This document shows positions 8,748-17,721 of a stretch of 31,543 nucleotides of DNA, piece after piece. Each line of letters begins with the position of its first letter. Within the stretch, counting starts at the first letter, position 1. The notes beneath the pieces are model-generated. The model worked only from the letters and a program-made list of their open reading frames with translations. It had not been told where the DNA came from and made no database searches. Origin of the DNA: Bacteroidetes bacterium UBA6183 (GTDB lineage Bacteria; Bacteroidota; Bacteroidia; UKL13-3). The position numbers and the translations under genes are program-made. Where the stretch lies: contig DITN01000051.1 of assembly GCA_002422865.1 (NCBI GenBank), positions 1-31,543 on the forward strand. The letters are read 5' to 3'.

Positions 8748-11700
8748 ATGTTTAAACACCTTACTTTAATAATTGGCGCTATTTTGATCAGTATCGTTTC
8801 ATTGGCGCAAATGGGCGAATACCGCAGCGCTTCAAATCCTTATTATTGGAAAAACCGCAAGCCTTTTGATGGTTATTGGCAGCAAGATGTGCATTACAGT
8901 ATCAAAGTTACATTGTACGATTCGCTTGATATTGTTGGAGGTAAAGAGGAGTTGGTTTATTACAACAATTCTCCCGATACACTAAAGGAGGTGTACTTTC
9001 ATTTATACCAAAATGCATTTTTAAAAGGTGGTTACCTAGAGCAGCTTAACTTGGCCAATAACTTTCATCAAAAATTTGGCAAATACGAAACTGCCGGTAA
9101 AGGTACCGAGATAGAAAGTGTAATTGTAAAACGTATTCGTATGGGCGGACAGTCTGTTGATGCACAAGGTCAACAAATGGCTGCTGATCCATTGATTGAG
9201 AAAATTGAGATTAAGCCGCAATTAGATTTCAGTATTATGAAGGTAGTATTGGATGAGCCCATATTGCCTCATGCTTCTCTTTCATTTGAAATAAAATTTA
9301 AAACATATTTTGATGCCGGAGGAGACCAGCGAAGGCGCATGAAAACTTTTGATGCCTACGGAAACAAACATTTTGATGGCGTGCATTGGTATCCGCGTAT
9401 TTGTGTATATGATAGAAAATTTGGTTGGGAAACGGATCAACATTTAGGTAAGGAGTTTTATGGTGATTTTGGAACATTTGATGTACAACTTACTATGCCT
9501 AGCCATTATGTTATGGATGCAACAGGTGTATTAACCAATAGAGAAGACGTTTTACCTGCCGATTTACGTGCAAAACTCGATATTAAAAATTTTAAGGATA
9601 AACCACTTTACGAAAAACCATCTGTTGTTACAGCCAACGATGGTACTTTTAAAACATGGCGTTTCAGGGCAATTAACGTGCACGATTTTGCATGGACGGC
9701 CGATCCAACATATCGCATAGGCGAAGTTAATGTAAAATTACCCGGTGGTAATATTGTTCAGTGCATCTCATTGGCTCAAGAACCTCATGCTGCTCGTTGG
9801 CAAGATGCAGCCTTGTTTGCTGCCAAGGTTATTGAAGTTTACTCACGCGATTTTGGTTTGTATGCTTACCCTAAAATGATTGTTGCCGATGCACGTGATG
9901 GCATGGAGTACCCAATGTTAACTTTAGATGGTGGTTTATCTCCGGGTTATTACGGATTGTTTGCACACGAAATTGGCCATAACTGGTTTTTTGGTATGGT
10001 GGGTAATAACGAAACTTATCGTGCCAGTTTAGATGAAGGGTTCACGCAGTTCCTTACCCATTGGGCCATGACGCGCTTAACCAAAGAACAACCAACTACT
10101 TCTAACAAAGGTTATGTGGCTAAAAACTATCAGCCTTTACCGTTATTGGATCAAAACGTGTATAACGGTTATTTCCGTGATGCCATTAATAAAAGCGATA
10201 TGCCTTTAAACACCCATAGCGATGATTTTAATGGTGCGTTACATCATGGTGGTGGATACGGTAATGTATACTACAAAACAGCTACCATGTTGTATAATTT
10301 GCAATATGTGTTGGGCGATACTCTATTCTCAGGTGCCATGCAACATTATTTCAACCAATGGAAAATGGCGCACCCTTATTTTGAAGATTTTAGAAACAGT
10401 ATCATTAACTACACGCATGTTGACTTAAACTGGTTTTTCGACCAATGGATGGAAACTACCAAAACCATTGATTACGCTATAAATGGAAGACCACAACGCG
10501 TGTATGAGCAAGATGGAAAACCTTCGGATGTTTATGTGGTTAAATTAAAACGAAAAGGTACCATGCAAATGCCTGTTGATTTAATGGCATACAGCAAGGA
10601 TGGAAAAATTTACACCACTACTATTAGTAATACTTACTTTTTTAAACATTCAAATGATAGTGTTAAATTCCGTAACAGATGGTTTGGTTGGGGTAACTTA
10701 AATCCAACTTATTATGCCACAGTTTATTGTCCGGGTGGATTGAAAAAAGTAAGCATCGATACCACTTATCGTTTGGCTGATGTAAACCAACTAAACAACA
10801 GCACAAAATTTCCGGTTAAGTTTTCGTTCGATCACCACATCAAAAATCCGTTAACACGCAGGCATTATATTTTAAAATGGCGTCCTGATTTATGGTATAA
10901 CAGTGTTGATGGCATAAAAGCAGGTTTACATCTAAACGGCAACTATTTCAACTATAAACATATTTTTAGGGCTACTGCATGGTATAATACCCAAGTTTTA
11001 AGAGATGAAAAATATACCGTACATCAACCCATTAATTATTTTTTTAGCTACCAAAATAATATTGCCCGTGACTTTAATTACAACATTCAATCACGTTTGT
11101 TAGATGGGTTATGGATGCATCAGGCCGGTATTCAGAAAAAGTATGGCAGAAATATTTTTACTGCGTATTTTAAGAGCATGTACCGCAATGAGGTGACTGA
11201 TTTGGCTTATTTGTTATACCCAAATTCGTGGAATGCAGGTAAGTATAACAATACCCTTAATTTAGAATACACACGTGCGTATGTATACAAACGTGGTACC
11301 GGACAAATTGCTTTGGGCATGCGTAACACTGCCTTAGGAAGTGATTACAATTATGCCAGTATTCATTTAACTGTTATAAACGACAATCAACTCGGCAAGC
11401 TGGATTTTAGAACACGCGTGTTTGCGCAATACATGACCGGTGATAATGTTGCCCCGGAAAGCAAACTAAACGTAGCAGGAGCAAACAGTGAGCAATTGAT
11501 GGATAACAAATATTTACGTTCGGTAGCCTTTGTGCCTACAAATTGGTTAGGTTATGGTGCTAATGTAAATCACTTGCATTATGGTGGCGGATTAAACGTG
11601 CGTGGTTATGCTGGTTATGCTTTGCCAAATGCTGTAGGTGCAAACCAAGTATTGATGTACACAGGTATGAGTGGTGCAAGTTTTAATGGTGAGTTGGAGT

Positions 11701-12023
11701 TAGATAAGTTGGTGAAATTTGCGCCTAAGTATTTAAGAGATTATCTACACCTTGATGTGTATTTGTTTGGTGATGCCGGTGTGTTACAAAACAAATTTAT
11801 AGCAGGAGAATATGGTTTAACATCAGCTAAAACAGTTACCGGAAACCTACTGGTAAGTGCAGGTACAGGGGCGGTTTTAACCATTAAAAGATGGGGTAAG
11901 TTAGATGAAGTTAAACCACTGGCAATACGTTTTGATGCGCCATTGTTTTTAAATAATACACCTTACGTAGACAGTGCAAGCTTAAAATTCAGATGGATAA
12001 TAGGAGTGAGTAGGGCCTTTTAA
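8748..12023 (+). CDS. M1-type metallopeptidase fused to an outer-membrane barrel
   Basis: The frame is open from an ATG at 8724, but the ATG at 8748 gives a clean signal peptide (MFKHLTL to VSLAQ), so I prefer it; numbering here uses the 8724 start (1099 residues). The peptidase part (about 50-600) has an N-terminal beta domain and a gluzincin zinc site: HEIGH at 415-419, then Glu438 after exactly 18 residues, as in M1 aminopeptidases. GMEYP (393-397) takes the place of GAMEN, and Tyr516 or Tyr517 in VYYKTA is the likely catalytic Tyr. Residues about 690-1099 look like alternating beta strands with NVRGY (958-962), FGDAGVL (1015-1021) and a final Phe. These resemble the VRGF/Y and late-strand motifs of Omp85 (BamA-like) barrels. 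Inference: a peptidase held at the outer membrane by its own barrel. DinB follows after 11 bases, probably co-transcribed. Confidence 0.88.
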   Translation: MFKHLTLIIGAILISIVSLAQMGEYRSASNPYYWKNRKPFDGYWQQDVHYSIKVTLYDSLDIVGGKEELVYYNNSPDTLKEVYFHLYQNAFLKGGYLEQLNLANNFHQKFGKYETAGKGTEIESVIVKRIRMGGQSVDAQGQQMAADPLIEKIEIKPQLDFSIMKVVLDEPILPHASLSFEIKFKTYFDAGGDQRRRMKTFDAYGNKHFDGVHWYPRICVYDRKFGWETDQHLGKEFYGDFGTFDVQLTMPSHYVMDATGVLTNREDVLPADLRAKLDIKNFKDKPLYEKPSVVTANDGTFKTWRFRAINVHDFAWTADPTYRIGEVNVKLPGGNIVQCISLAQEPHAARWQDAALFAAKVIEVYSRDFGLYAYPKMIVADARDGMEYPMLTLDGGLSPGYYGLFAHEIGHNWFFGMVGNNETYRASLDEGFTQFLTHWAMTRLTKEQPTTSNKGYVAKNYQPLPLLDQNVYNGYFRDAINKSDMPLNTHSDDFNGALHHGGGYGNVYYKTATMLYNLQYVLGDTLFSGAMQHYFNQWKMAHPYFEDFRNSIINYTHVDLNWFFDQWMETTKTIDYAINGRPQRVYEQDGKPSDVYVVKLKRKGTMQMPVDLMAYSKDGKIYTTTISNTYFFKHSNDSVKFRNRWFGWGNLNPTYYATVYCPGGLKKVSIDTTYRLADVNQLNNSTKFPVKFSFDHHIKNPLTRRHYILKWRPDLWYNSVDGIKAGLHLNGNYFNYKHIFRATAWYNTQVLRDEKYTVHQPINYFFSYQNNIARDFNYNIQSRLLDGLWMHQAGIQKKYGRNIFTAYFKSMYRNEVTDLAYLLYPNSWNAGKYNNTLNLEYTRAYVYKRGTGQIALGMRNTALGSDYNYASIHLTVINDNQLGKLDFRTRVFAQYMTGDNVAPESKLNVAGANSEQLMDNKYLRSVAFVPTNWLGYGANVNHLHYGGGLNVRGYAGYALPNAVGANQVLMYTGMSGASFNGELELDKLVKFAPKYLRDYLHLDVYLFGDAGVLQNKFIAGEYGLTSAKTVTGNLLVSAGTGAVLTIKRWGKLDEVKPLAIRFDAPLFLNNTPYVDSASLKFRWIIGVSRAF

Positions 12024-12034
12024 ATAAGATAAAA

Positions 12035-12562
12035 ATGAAAAATATAACAAGACCAAAAGCGGGTGAGTACCCCGAGTATTTTGAAAAATATTACAGCAAA
12101 TTGCCTGCAGAGGGAAATTTGTTCGACTTGATGACCAAAAGTAACATGGACACCATTGATGTGATAACCTCTGTTGATGGAGAAACGCTGGAGTTTAGGT
12201 ATGCTGAAGGGAAATGGAGCATTCGTGAAATAATACAACACCTGATGGACAGCGAACGTGTATTTGCATACCGTGCCATGCGAATTGCACGTGGTGATAA
12301 AAGTGAAAATCCGGGTTACGATGAAAACGTTTATGCGGCAAACAGCAATGCCGATAGCCGTAACATAATGGATATGGTGCGCGAATTCAGTTTACTTCGT
12401 GCAAGTACCATTGAACTATTTAAAAGTTTGAGTGAAGAAGGACTTCAACAAGTGGGTTTTGCCAACGGATACAAAGTAACTCCTGCAGCAATTGGTTATG
12501 CAATTGTAGCGCATGAGATGCATCATTTAAAGGTAATAGAAGAAAAGTACCTGCCGCATTAA
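12035..12562 (+). CDS. DinB-like metal-binding four-helix protein
   Basis: A 175-residue protein of the DinB/YfiT superfamily (DinB_2 type). These are four-helix bundles that bind a divalent metal through three histidines; characterised relatives are thiol S-transferases (bacillithiol, mycothiol) or have unknown roles. The triad is visible: His69 in WSIREIIQHLMDSE, and His160 and His164 in AHEMHHLKVIEE. The length is normal for the family and there is no signal peptide, so it should be cytoplasmic. It starts 11 bases after the peptidase gene and ends at a terminator, so the two are probably one transcript, although a functional link is not evident. The substrate is unknown. Confidence 0.85.
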   Translation: MKNITRPKAGEYPEYFEKYYSKLPAEGNLFDLMTKSNMDTIDVITSVDGETLEFRYAEGKWSIREIIQHLMDSERVFAYRAMRIARGDKSENPGYDENVYAANSNADSRNIMDMVREFSLLRASTIELFKSLSEEGLQQVGFANGYKVTPAAIGYAIVAHEMHHLKVIEEKYLPH

Positions 12563-12571
12563 TTGTAACAG

Positions 12572-12600
12572 AAAAAGCCGTTTTAAAAAACGGCTTTTTT
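12572..12600. terminator. Bidirectional terminator between convergent genes
   Basis: The arms AAAAAGCCGTT (12572-12582) and AACGGCTTTTT (12589-12599) enclose TTAAAA, with a T run on each strand. It can end both the peptidase-dinB transcript from the left and the 12613 gene from the right. Confidence 0.85.
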
Positions 12601-12612
12601 GTTCATGTGAAA

Positions 12613-13071
12613 TTATTTCTTGTTGTAATAGTATATCCTACCGTTAAGTGCCTCACAAAGCAGTTCCATGTCTTCCCAAGCTTTTTGTGCCAGAGAGCCT
12701 TTAATACCAGAGTTGTTAACTTCTAATGGCCCGTTGGTAATCTCCGATTTGGTTTTTATTTCACCTTTCGGTGTAAAAATCACAAAGTAACCACTGTCCG
12801 TTTTTGTCCCGATTGCATTAAGGGTAATCTCTGTGATGTTTAAAGTTTTTGGTACACTGGTAACATTAAATCCGTTCAAATCATTGCTGGCAATAATGTA
12901 TCCATGCATGGTCATCTGTACCACTACTTTCGATCGACAAGTGTTTAATGAAGTATCCTTTAACAAAACCGCAATTTTATTCGATTTTTTAGGCGTGGCA
13001 ACTGCGCTCCAAGATCCGTCTTGAGCAAATGCTACATTGGTTAGTAGCAACAAGGTAATAAGCGTTTTCAT
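12613..13071 (-). CDS. Small secreted protein of unknown function
   Basis: I do not recognise a family. The 152-residue product has a signal peptide (MKTLITLLLLTNVAFAQ, cleavage near residue 17), so it is periplasmic or surface-bound. The mature part is a short alpha/beta protein with two cysteines that could form a disulphide: one in NTCRSK and one in LLCEAL. Its C-terminal helix (about 125-142) is amphipathic. It has neither a lipobox nor a T9SS sorting domain. The gene stands alone on its strand, shares a bidirectional terminator with dinB, and has no consensus promoter in the 220 bases upstream that I could see. Confidence 0.75.
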   Translation of the reverse strand: MKTLITLLLLTNVAFAQDGSWSAVATPKKSNKIAVLLKDTSLNTCRSKVVVQMTMHGYIIASNDLNGFNVTSVPKTLNITEITLNAIGTKTDSGYFVIFTPKGEIKTKSEITNGPLEVNNSGIKGSLAQKAWEDMELLCEALNGRIYYYNKK

Positions 13072-13297
13072 AGATGTTATTTAAATAGTTTTTAATAGCA
13101 TTCATTACTTCATATCAATGGGGTAATCAATATGAAAAAAACACTTACATCAGGGAAGGGTAGCGCAATATAGGTGTATACTTTTTAATTTCATTATTCG
13201 TTTTAAAATTTAACAATCAAATAATAAAATGAATTTTAAAGGATAGCATTTTGGAACTATCGGTTTTGTAACGTATGAACGAAACCGCGTAAAATAA
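13072..13297. other. Intergenic stretch without a gene
   Basis: About 226 AT-rich bases between the small secreted gene and the terminator of tRNA-Val. I see two weak inverted repeats: TTCATAT (13109-13115) with ATATGAA (13130-13136), and an eight-pair arm from 13261-13268 to 13280-13287 containing one G.T pair. Neither is followed by a T run. No coding potential is evident beyond a 13-codon frame at 13132. Confidence 0.5.
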
Positions 13298-13321
13298 AAA
13301 AGCCACCTATTGGTGGCTTTT
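13298..13321 (-). terminator. Terminator of tRNA-Val
   Basis: The arms AAAAGCCACC (13298-13307) and GGTGGCTTTT (13312-13321) enclose TATT. On the minus strand the hairpin begins at the last base of the encoded CCA and ends in a T-rich tail (TTTTTTATTTT), so it terminates the tRNA transcript directly. Confidence 0.85.
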
Positions 13322-13398
13322 GGTGGGAGCAACAGGGTTCGAACCTGTGACCCCCTGCTTGTAAGGCAGGTGCTCTGAACCAGCTGAGCTATGCTCCC
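13321..13398 (-). tRNA. tRNA-Val (anticodon UAC), CCA encoded
   Basis: On the minus strand the acceptor arm GGGAGCA pairs with TGCTCCC. The D arm is GCTC/GAGC. The anticodon stem CCTGC/GCAGG holds the loop CTTACAA with anticodon TAC. The T arm is ACAGG-TTCGAAC-CCTGT. The discriminator base is A (13324), followed by an encoded CCA (13323-13321). The body is 75 bases. The anticodon TAC reads GUA and, by wobble, other Val codons. It is a single-gene transcript with its own promoter and terminator. Confidence 0.96.
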
Positions 13399-13449
13399 TT
13401 CTAACAAAGCGGTGTCTTTTTTTAAGTACCGTTCTTGTTTTGAGGTGTG

Positions 13450-13480
13450 CAAAGATAAGTTTGATGTTTATAAATACAAA
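13450..13480 (-). promoter_or_regulatory. Promoter of tRNA-Val
   Basis: On the minus strand TTTG (13480-13477), exactly 19 bases, and TATCTTTG (13457-13450) give a full Bacteroidota consensus match. The box continues as CAC. Initiation should fall near 13443, about 45 bases before the mature 5' end at 13398. Confidence 0.85.
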
Positions 13481-13548
13481 CGCATGCTAACTTTTTTTTC
13501 AAAATATTTGCAACCTACTGAACCTCAAAAACTATATTTTAACCAGTA

Positions 13549-16050
13549 ATGCAAAATAAACCGCTTAAATACCTTCTGTACTCTATAGTTGCATTTCTTT
13601 TACTTGCTGCAGGTCTTATTGTATACCTGCTGGCTAATAAAAATCAAATTAAGAGATACGCGCTTGATCAGCTAAATGCGCAGTTAGACGCAAAAATCAC
13701 TATTAATGATATAGATATTACCCTGTTTAAGCAGTTTCCTAAAGTGAGTTTAGACATGCATTTGGTGCGCATTACCGATCCTAATCAACCCAAACAATAC
13801 CTTTTACAAGCCGAACACGTATACATTGGGTTTAATATTTATGATATCCTTCGTAAACAATACAACATTAAACTTATTGCCATTGACAGTGCTCAGCTTA
13901 ACTTATACACCGATTTAGCAGGGAAGTCTAACTTTAATATTTTAAAACAAGATACCACAACAACTTCCAGCCAAAGCTTTTTATTGAGTTTAAAAGAAGT
14001 GAAATTAAATCAGGTGAACTTGGTTTACCTGAACAGGGCCAACAAACAACACCACGATTTACGTTTACAAAACATTATTTTAAGTGGTGATTTTAGCAGC
14101 ATTGGGGAGTCTATTAACTGCAAAGGATTGGTTTATGCTCGTAAGATAAAAGCAGACAGGTTCCAGTTTGCAAAAAATAAGTTACTTACCTTAGATATAG
14201 CTTTAGCCATTAATAATCAAACAGAAACCTATACGTTCACTAGAGGGTTTATTGATGTAGATATGTTGCAATTAAACTTAGAAGGCAGCATTGTTAATAA
14301 ACCTAAAGCCACTTTGTTTGATGTAAAAGTAGGCGCGCGCAAATTAGATATTCAATCGATGCTAAGTTTATTACCGGGTAGTGTAAGTTTACCTTCCGAT
14401 TTAGAAAGTGAGGGTGAGTTGTATTTTAACGGGTTGATTAAAGGTGAAGTATCTGAAAAAAAATCACCTCAAATTTCGTTTACATTTGGTGTTAAAAATG
14501 GTAAGTTGCAAAAAGGCGATGGTTTGAGTTTGAATAATATCAGCTTTTCGGGAGAGTTTAGTAACGGCCCCAAACAAAATGCACAGCAGAGTTTTGTCAA
14601 GCTAAATGATTTGAAATTTACCCTAAATAAAGATGACGTAATGGGTAGTTTAACCATTACAGATTTTACCAATCCAAGGTTAACTACCAACTTAAAAGGC
14701 AGTTTAAATGCATCAGATTTGGTCGCTTTCATTAAATCAAACCAAATAAAACAAGCGCACGGGAACGTAAAGTTTGATGTTAATTTTGATGGGTTGTTGG
14801 CCAATGTAAGCACTGCCAATTGGTTGCAAAACAAAGCGAACGGTAGTGTTGATGTGAATTTAACCAACCTAGTTTTTGGCGAAAATGGCAATAAAATTGA
14901 TGTGTTTAATGCGTTGTTTACGGTTAACGGAAGAGATATTGATATCAATAAATTGGAAACAAAAATTAACCAATCGGATGTGAAGATAACGGGCGCATTG
15001 AAAAATTTAATTCCATACTTATTGATTAAAAACGAAAAGCTAAACGCACAAATTACTTATCAATCAAACCAATTGGATATTAATAATTTCGCGGTGTTCA
15101 GTTCGCCTTCAAAAGATACATTGCAAGCGGGTTTTGCTTTACCTGATAACATTACGATAGAAGCCAATGTGAGTGCAAACAAACTGATGTATAATTTATT
15201 TACGGCCCAAGATGTAAAAGCAAAGTTGTTTTGGCGCGAGAAAATTATTTCAGTTGAAGACTTCTCGGCTCAAACCATGGAAGGTTCTATTCAGTTAGAC
15301 GGACAAATTGAAAATGCACCTGATGGAAGATTTTTGATTACTGCATCATCAAACCTGAAAGGAATAAACATTACCCGATTATTTAAAGAGTGTAACGACT
15401 TTGGTCAAAAAGAAATCACGCAAAAACACTTAAAAGGTAAACTAAGTGGAGAGGTTAATTTTGTTGGGGTTTGGAGTAACAACTTTACGTGTGATTTAAA
15501 TAAACTATATGTATTAAGTAAAATAAAAGTAAATAATGGTGAATTGGTAAACTATGAACCGCTTAATGCTTTGGGCAAATACATTGATGTAAATGAACTT
15601 CGCAACTTGAAATTTGCCGATTTAGATAATACCATCGAGATAAAAAATAAAACCATTTTCATTCCTCAGTTTGATATTAAAAATAATGCTTTAAATATCA
15701 CCCTTAGTGGTTCTCATACTTTTGGTAATGTGGTTGATTACAAAATGAAAATTAAGTTAAATGAGTTGCTTAAAAATAAACGTAAAAAATCAAATAATGA
15801 ATTTAACGAAGAAGAAGCTACAGCCGATAGAGGTGTTAACTTATACATGAGTATGAAAGGCCCGATAGATAAAGTTACTATAAGTTACGATAAGGTGGGC
15901 ACCAAGCAAAAAATCACACAAGAACTTAAACAAGAAAAACAAAACATTAAAGAACTTTTAAAGAAAGAATTAGGTCTTGATGATAAAACTAAATCGGATA
16001 TCAAAGAAAAACAAAAGGATGATGAAGAGTTGGAGTTTGAAGCCGAATAA
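13549..16050 (+). CDS. AsmA family envelope protein
   Basis: An 833-residue protein of the AsmA superfamily, which includes bridge-like proteins thought to move or regulate phospholipids between inner and outer membrane. A single N-terminal membrane helix (about residues 7-28) is followed by DIDITLFKQFPKVSLDM, close to the AsmA N-terminal motif in which strands run to an FPxxxL turn. A long periplasmic beta-rich body follows, with an AsmA-like C-terminal domain at about 600-760 (GKLSGEVNFVG, then NNALNITLSGSHTFG). The last 50 residues form a highly charged Lys/Glu helix, probably a coiled coil. The gene stands alone, with its stop three bases from the end of nadE on the other strand. A poor promoter candidate, TTTG at 13507 and TATATTTT at 13533, puts the start site almost on the ATG. 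Confidence 0.88.
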   Translation: MQNKPLKYLLYSIVAFLLLAAGLIVYLLANKNQIKRYALDQLNAQLDAKITINDIDITLFKQFPKVSLDMHLVRITDPNQPKQYLLQAEHVYIGFNIYDILRKQYNIKLIAIDSAQLNLYTDLAGKSNFNILKQDTTTTSSQSFLLSLKEVKLNQVNLVYLNRANKQHHDLRLQNIILSGDFSSIGESINCKGLVYARKIKADRFQFAKNKLLTLDIALAINNQTETYTFTRGFIDVDMLQLNLEGSIVNKPKATLFDVKVGARKLDIQSMLSLLPGSVSLPSDLESEGELYFNGLIKGEVSEKKSPQISFTFGVKNGKLQKGDGLSLNNISFSGEFSNGPKQNAQQSFVKLNDLKFTLNKDDVMGSLTITDFTNPRLTTNLKGSLNASDLVAFIKSNQIKQAHGNVKFDVNFDGLLANVSTANWLQNKANGSVDVNLTNLVFGENGNKIDVFNALFTVNGRDIDINKLETKINQSDVKITGALKNLIPYLLIKNEKLNAQITYQSNQLDINNFAVFSSPSKDTLQAGFALPDNITIEANVSANKLMYNLFTAQDVKAKLFWREKIISVEDFSAQTMEGSIQLDGQIENAPDGRFLITASSNLKGINITRLFKECNDFGQKEITQKHLKGKLSGEVNFVGVWSNNFTCDLNKLYVLSKIKVNNGELVNYEPLNALGKYIDVNELRNLKFADLDNTIEIKNKTIFIPQFDIKNNALNITLSGSHTFGNVVDYKMKIKLNELLKNKRKKSNNEFNEEEATADRGVNLYMSMKGPIDKVTISYDKVGTKQKITQELKQEKQNIKELLKKELGLDDKTKSDIKEKQKDDEELEFEAE

Positions 16051-16053
16051 TGG

Positions 16054-17721
16054 TTAGTTTAAATATTTAGCCACAATTGGCATTCGTCTTCCCGGACCGA
16101 ATGCTTTTGACGATACACGCAATACAGGCGGTGCTTGTATGCGTTTCCATTCATTACTATTTACCATGCGTAATACACGTTTTACCAATGCTTCATCAAA
16201 ACCTAAAGCAATAATTTCTTTAGGGCTTTTACGCAGTTCTATATACAAAGCTAATATAGCATCTAGTGTATCATAATCCGGTAACGAGTCACTGTCTTTT
16301 TGATCGGGACGTAACTCTGCTGATGGTGCTTTGGTGATGGTGTTTTGAGGGATTACTTCACCATTGCGGTTAATATAATCGGCCAGTTGGTATACTTCTG
16401 TTTTGTATAAATCACCAATCACAGAAAGACCTCCGCACATATCCCCATATAAGGTTCCATAACCTACAGCCAATTCGCTTTTATTTGATGTATTTAATAA
16501 AATATAACCAAACTTGTTACTCATGGCCATTAAAATTACACCACGGCTGCGCGATTGCATATTTTCTTCGGCAATATTAAATGGCAAACCATTAAAAAGT
16601 GGTTGTAAGGTATGGCTTAAAGCCTGGTAAGTTTCTTCAATATTTATGGTATCATATGGGGTGCCTAAATTCTCTGCAAGTGCAATAGCGTCATCAATGC
16701 TGTGTTGACTTGAATATTGAGAAGGCAATAAAATAGCACGTACGTTTTCTGGTCCCAGTGCTTTTGCTGCCAAACAAATCACTACGGCCGAATCGATGCC
16801 CCCACTTAATCCCAATATGGCTTTGGTAAATCCTTGTTTCAAGAAATACTCGCGTATACCCAAAACCAATGCATGGTGTATGCGTTCTATTGGGGTACTT
16901 AATGCAAGTGTTACCGGTTGTATAGGTTTAATTTCCGTTTTACCGTTGTGTGATGTGAATGTATAAATGCGTTGTTGTTCTTCAAAAGGCGTGATGTTAT
17001 CTATTACCTCTGCTTGTTGATTAACAACCATACTTCCACCATCAAAAATAAGTTGGGTTTGTGCACCAATATGATTCACATAAAACAACGGAATGTTGTA
17101 TTTAGTTACATTGGTTTGCATTACCCATGTTCGTGTTTCCTGCTGATTTTTGTTAAATGGCGAAGCCGCAATATTAATCATCAAATCAGGTTGCTGTTTA
17201 ATCAACTCATCCATTGGATTAATTTGGTACATGGGGTTATCATCAACATTCCACAGGTCTTCGCAAACGGTAAGTGCTATTTTTACGCCATTAAAATCAA
17301 CAACTTCAAAACGATTGTTTGGTTCAAAGTACCTGTACTCATCAAAAATATCGTAGTTAGGTAATAAGGTTTTATGCCTTACCGCAGCCACCTTTCCCTC
17401 AGCAAGTAAAAATGCGGAGTTAAATAAATCTTTACCTTTTATGTTTGGGTTTTTACTGGGCGAACCAACAATTGCAGCGATGCCGTTACAATGTTGGGCT
17501 ATTTGATTCACGCTTTGTTGGCATTGTTCAATAAAGTCATCAAACTCCAAAAAATCGCGAGGTGGGTAACCACACACACACAATTCAGAAAATACAATTA
17601 GATCGGCACCGGCCTGTTGTGCCTTTTGTATATGGGTAATAATTTTTTGTGTATTGTAATCAAAATTACCGGTGTGGTAATCTAATTGTGCAACAGCAAT
17701 GGTAAGTTGTTTTAAGCTCAT
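16054..17721 (-). CDS. nadE: NAD+ synthase, glutamine-dependent
   Basis: Catalyses the last step of NAD synthesis, amidation of deamido-NAD with ATP, using ammonia from glutamine. The 555 residues contain both modules. The N-terminal nitrilase-type glutaminase domain has the triad Glu46 (FSELCVCGYPP), Lys117 (RHKTLLPNYDIFDE) and Cys153 (TVCEDLW). The C-terminal synthetase domain carries the ATP-pyrophosphatase loop SGGIDS (306-311). The length is normal for the bacterial two-domain enzyme. Its ATG overlaps the stop of the upstream barrel-protein gene by one base (TAATG), so the two are translationally coupled. In several Bacteroidota, as I recall, nadE lies close to gldB, which is also true here. 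Confidence 0.96.
   Translation of the reverse strand: MSLKQLTIAVAQLDYHTGNFDYNTQKIITHIQKAQQAGADLIVFSELCVCGYPPRDFLEFDDFIEQCQQSVNQIAQHCNGIAAIVGSPSKNPNIKGKDLFNSAFLLAEGKVAAVRHKTLLPNYDIFDEYRYFEPNNRFEVVDFNGVKIALTVCEDLWNVDDNPMYQINPMDELIKQQPDLMINIAASPFNKNQQETRTWVMQTNVTKYNIPLFYVNHIGAQTQLIFDGGSMVVNQQAEVIDNITPFEEQQRIYTFTSHNGKTEIKPIQPVTLALSTPIERIHHALVLGIREYFLKQGFTKAILGLSGGIDSAVVICLAAKALGPENVRAILLPSQYSSQHSIDDAIALAENLGTPYDTINIEETYQALSHTLQPLFNGLPFNIAEENMQSRSRGVILMAMSNKFGYILLNTSNKSELAVGYGTLYGDMCGGLSVIGDLYKTEVYQLADYINRNGEVIPQNTITKAPSAELRPDQKDSDSLPDYDTLDAILALYIELRKSPKEIIALGFDEALVKRVLRMVNSNEWKRIQAPPVLRVSSKAFGPGRRMPIVAKYLN

Noticed and set aside
13109..13136. TTCATAT/ATATGAA inverted repeat with a 14-base loop
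   Set aside because: Only seven AT-rich pairs and no T run; expected by chance in this composition.
13210..13452. 80-codon open frame on the minus strand across the tRNA-Val region
   Set aside because: It covers the tRNA gene, its terminator and its promoter; no protein-like composition.
14469..14948. 159-codon open frame antisense to the AsmA gene
   Set aside because: A shadow of the real frame; Leu/Phe-rich translation typical of the antisense of AT-rich coding DNA.
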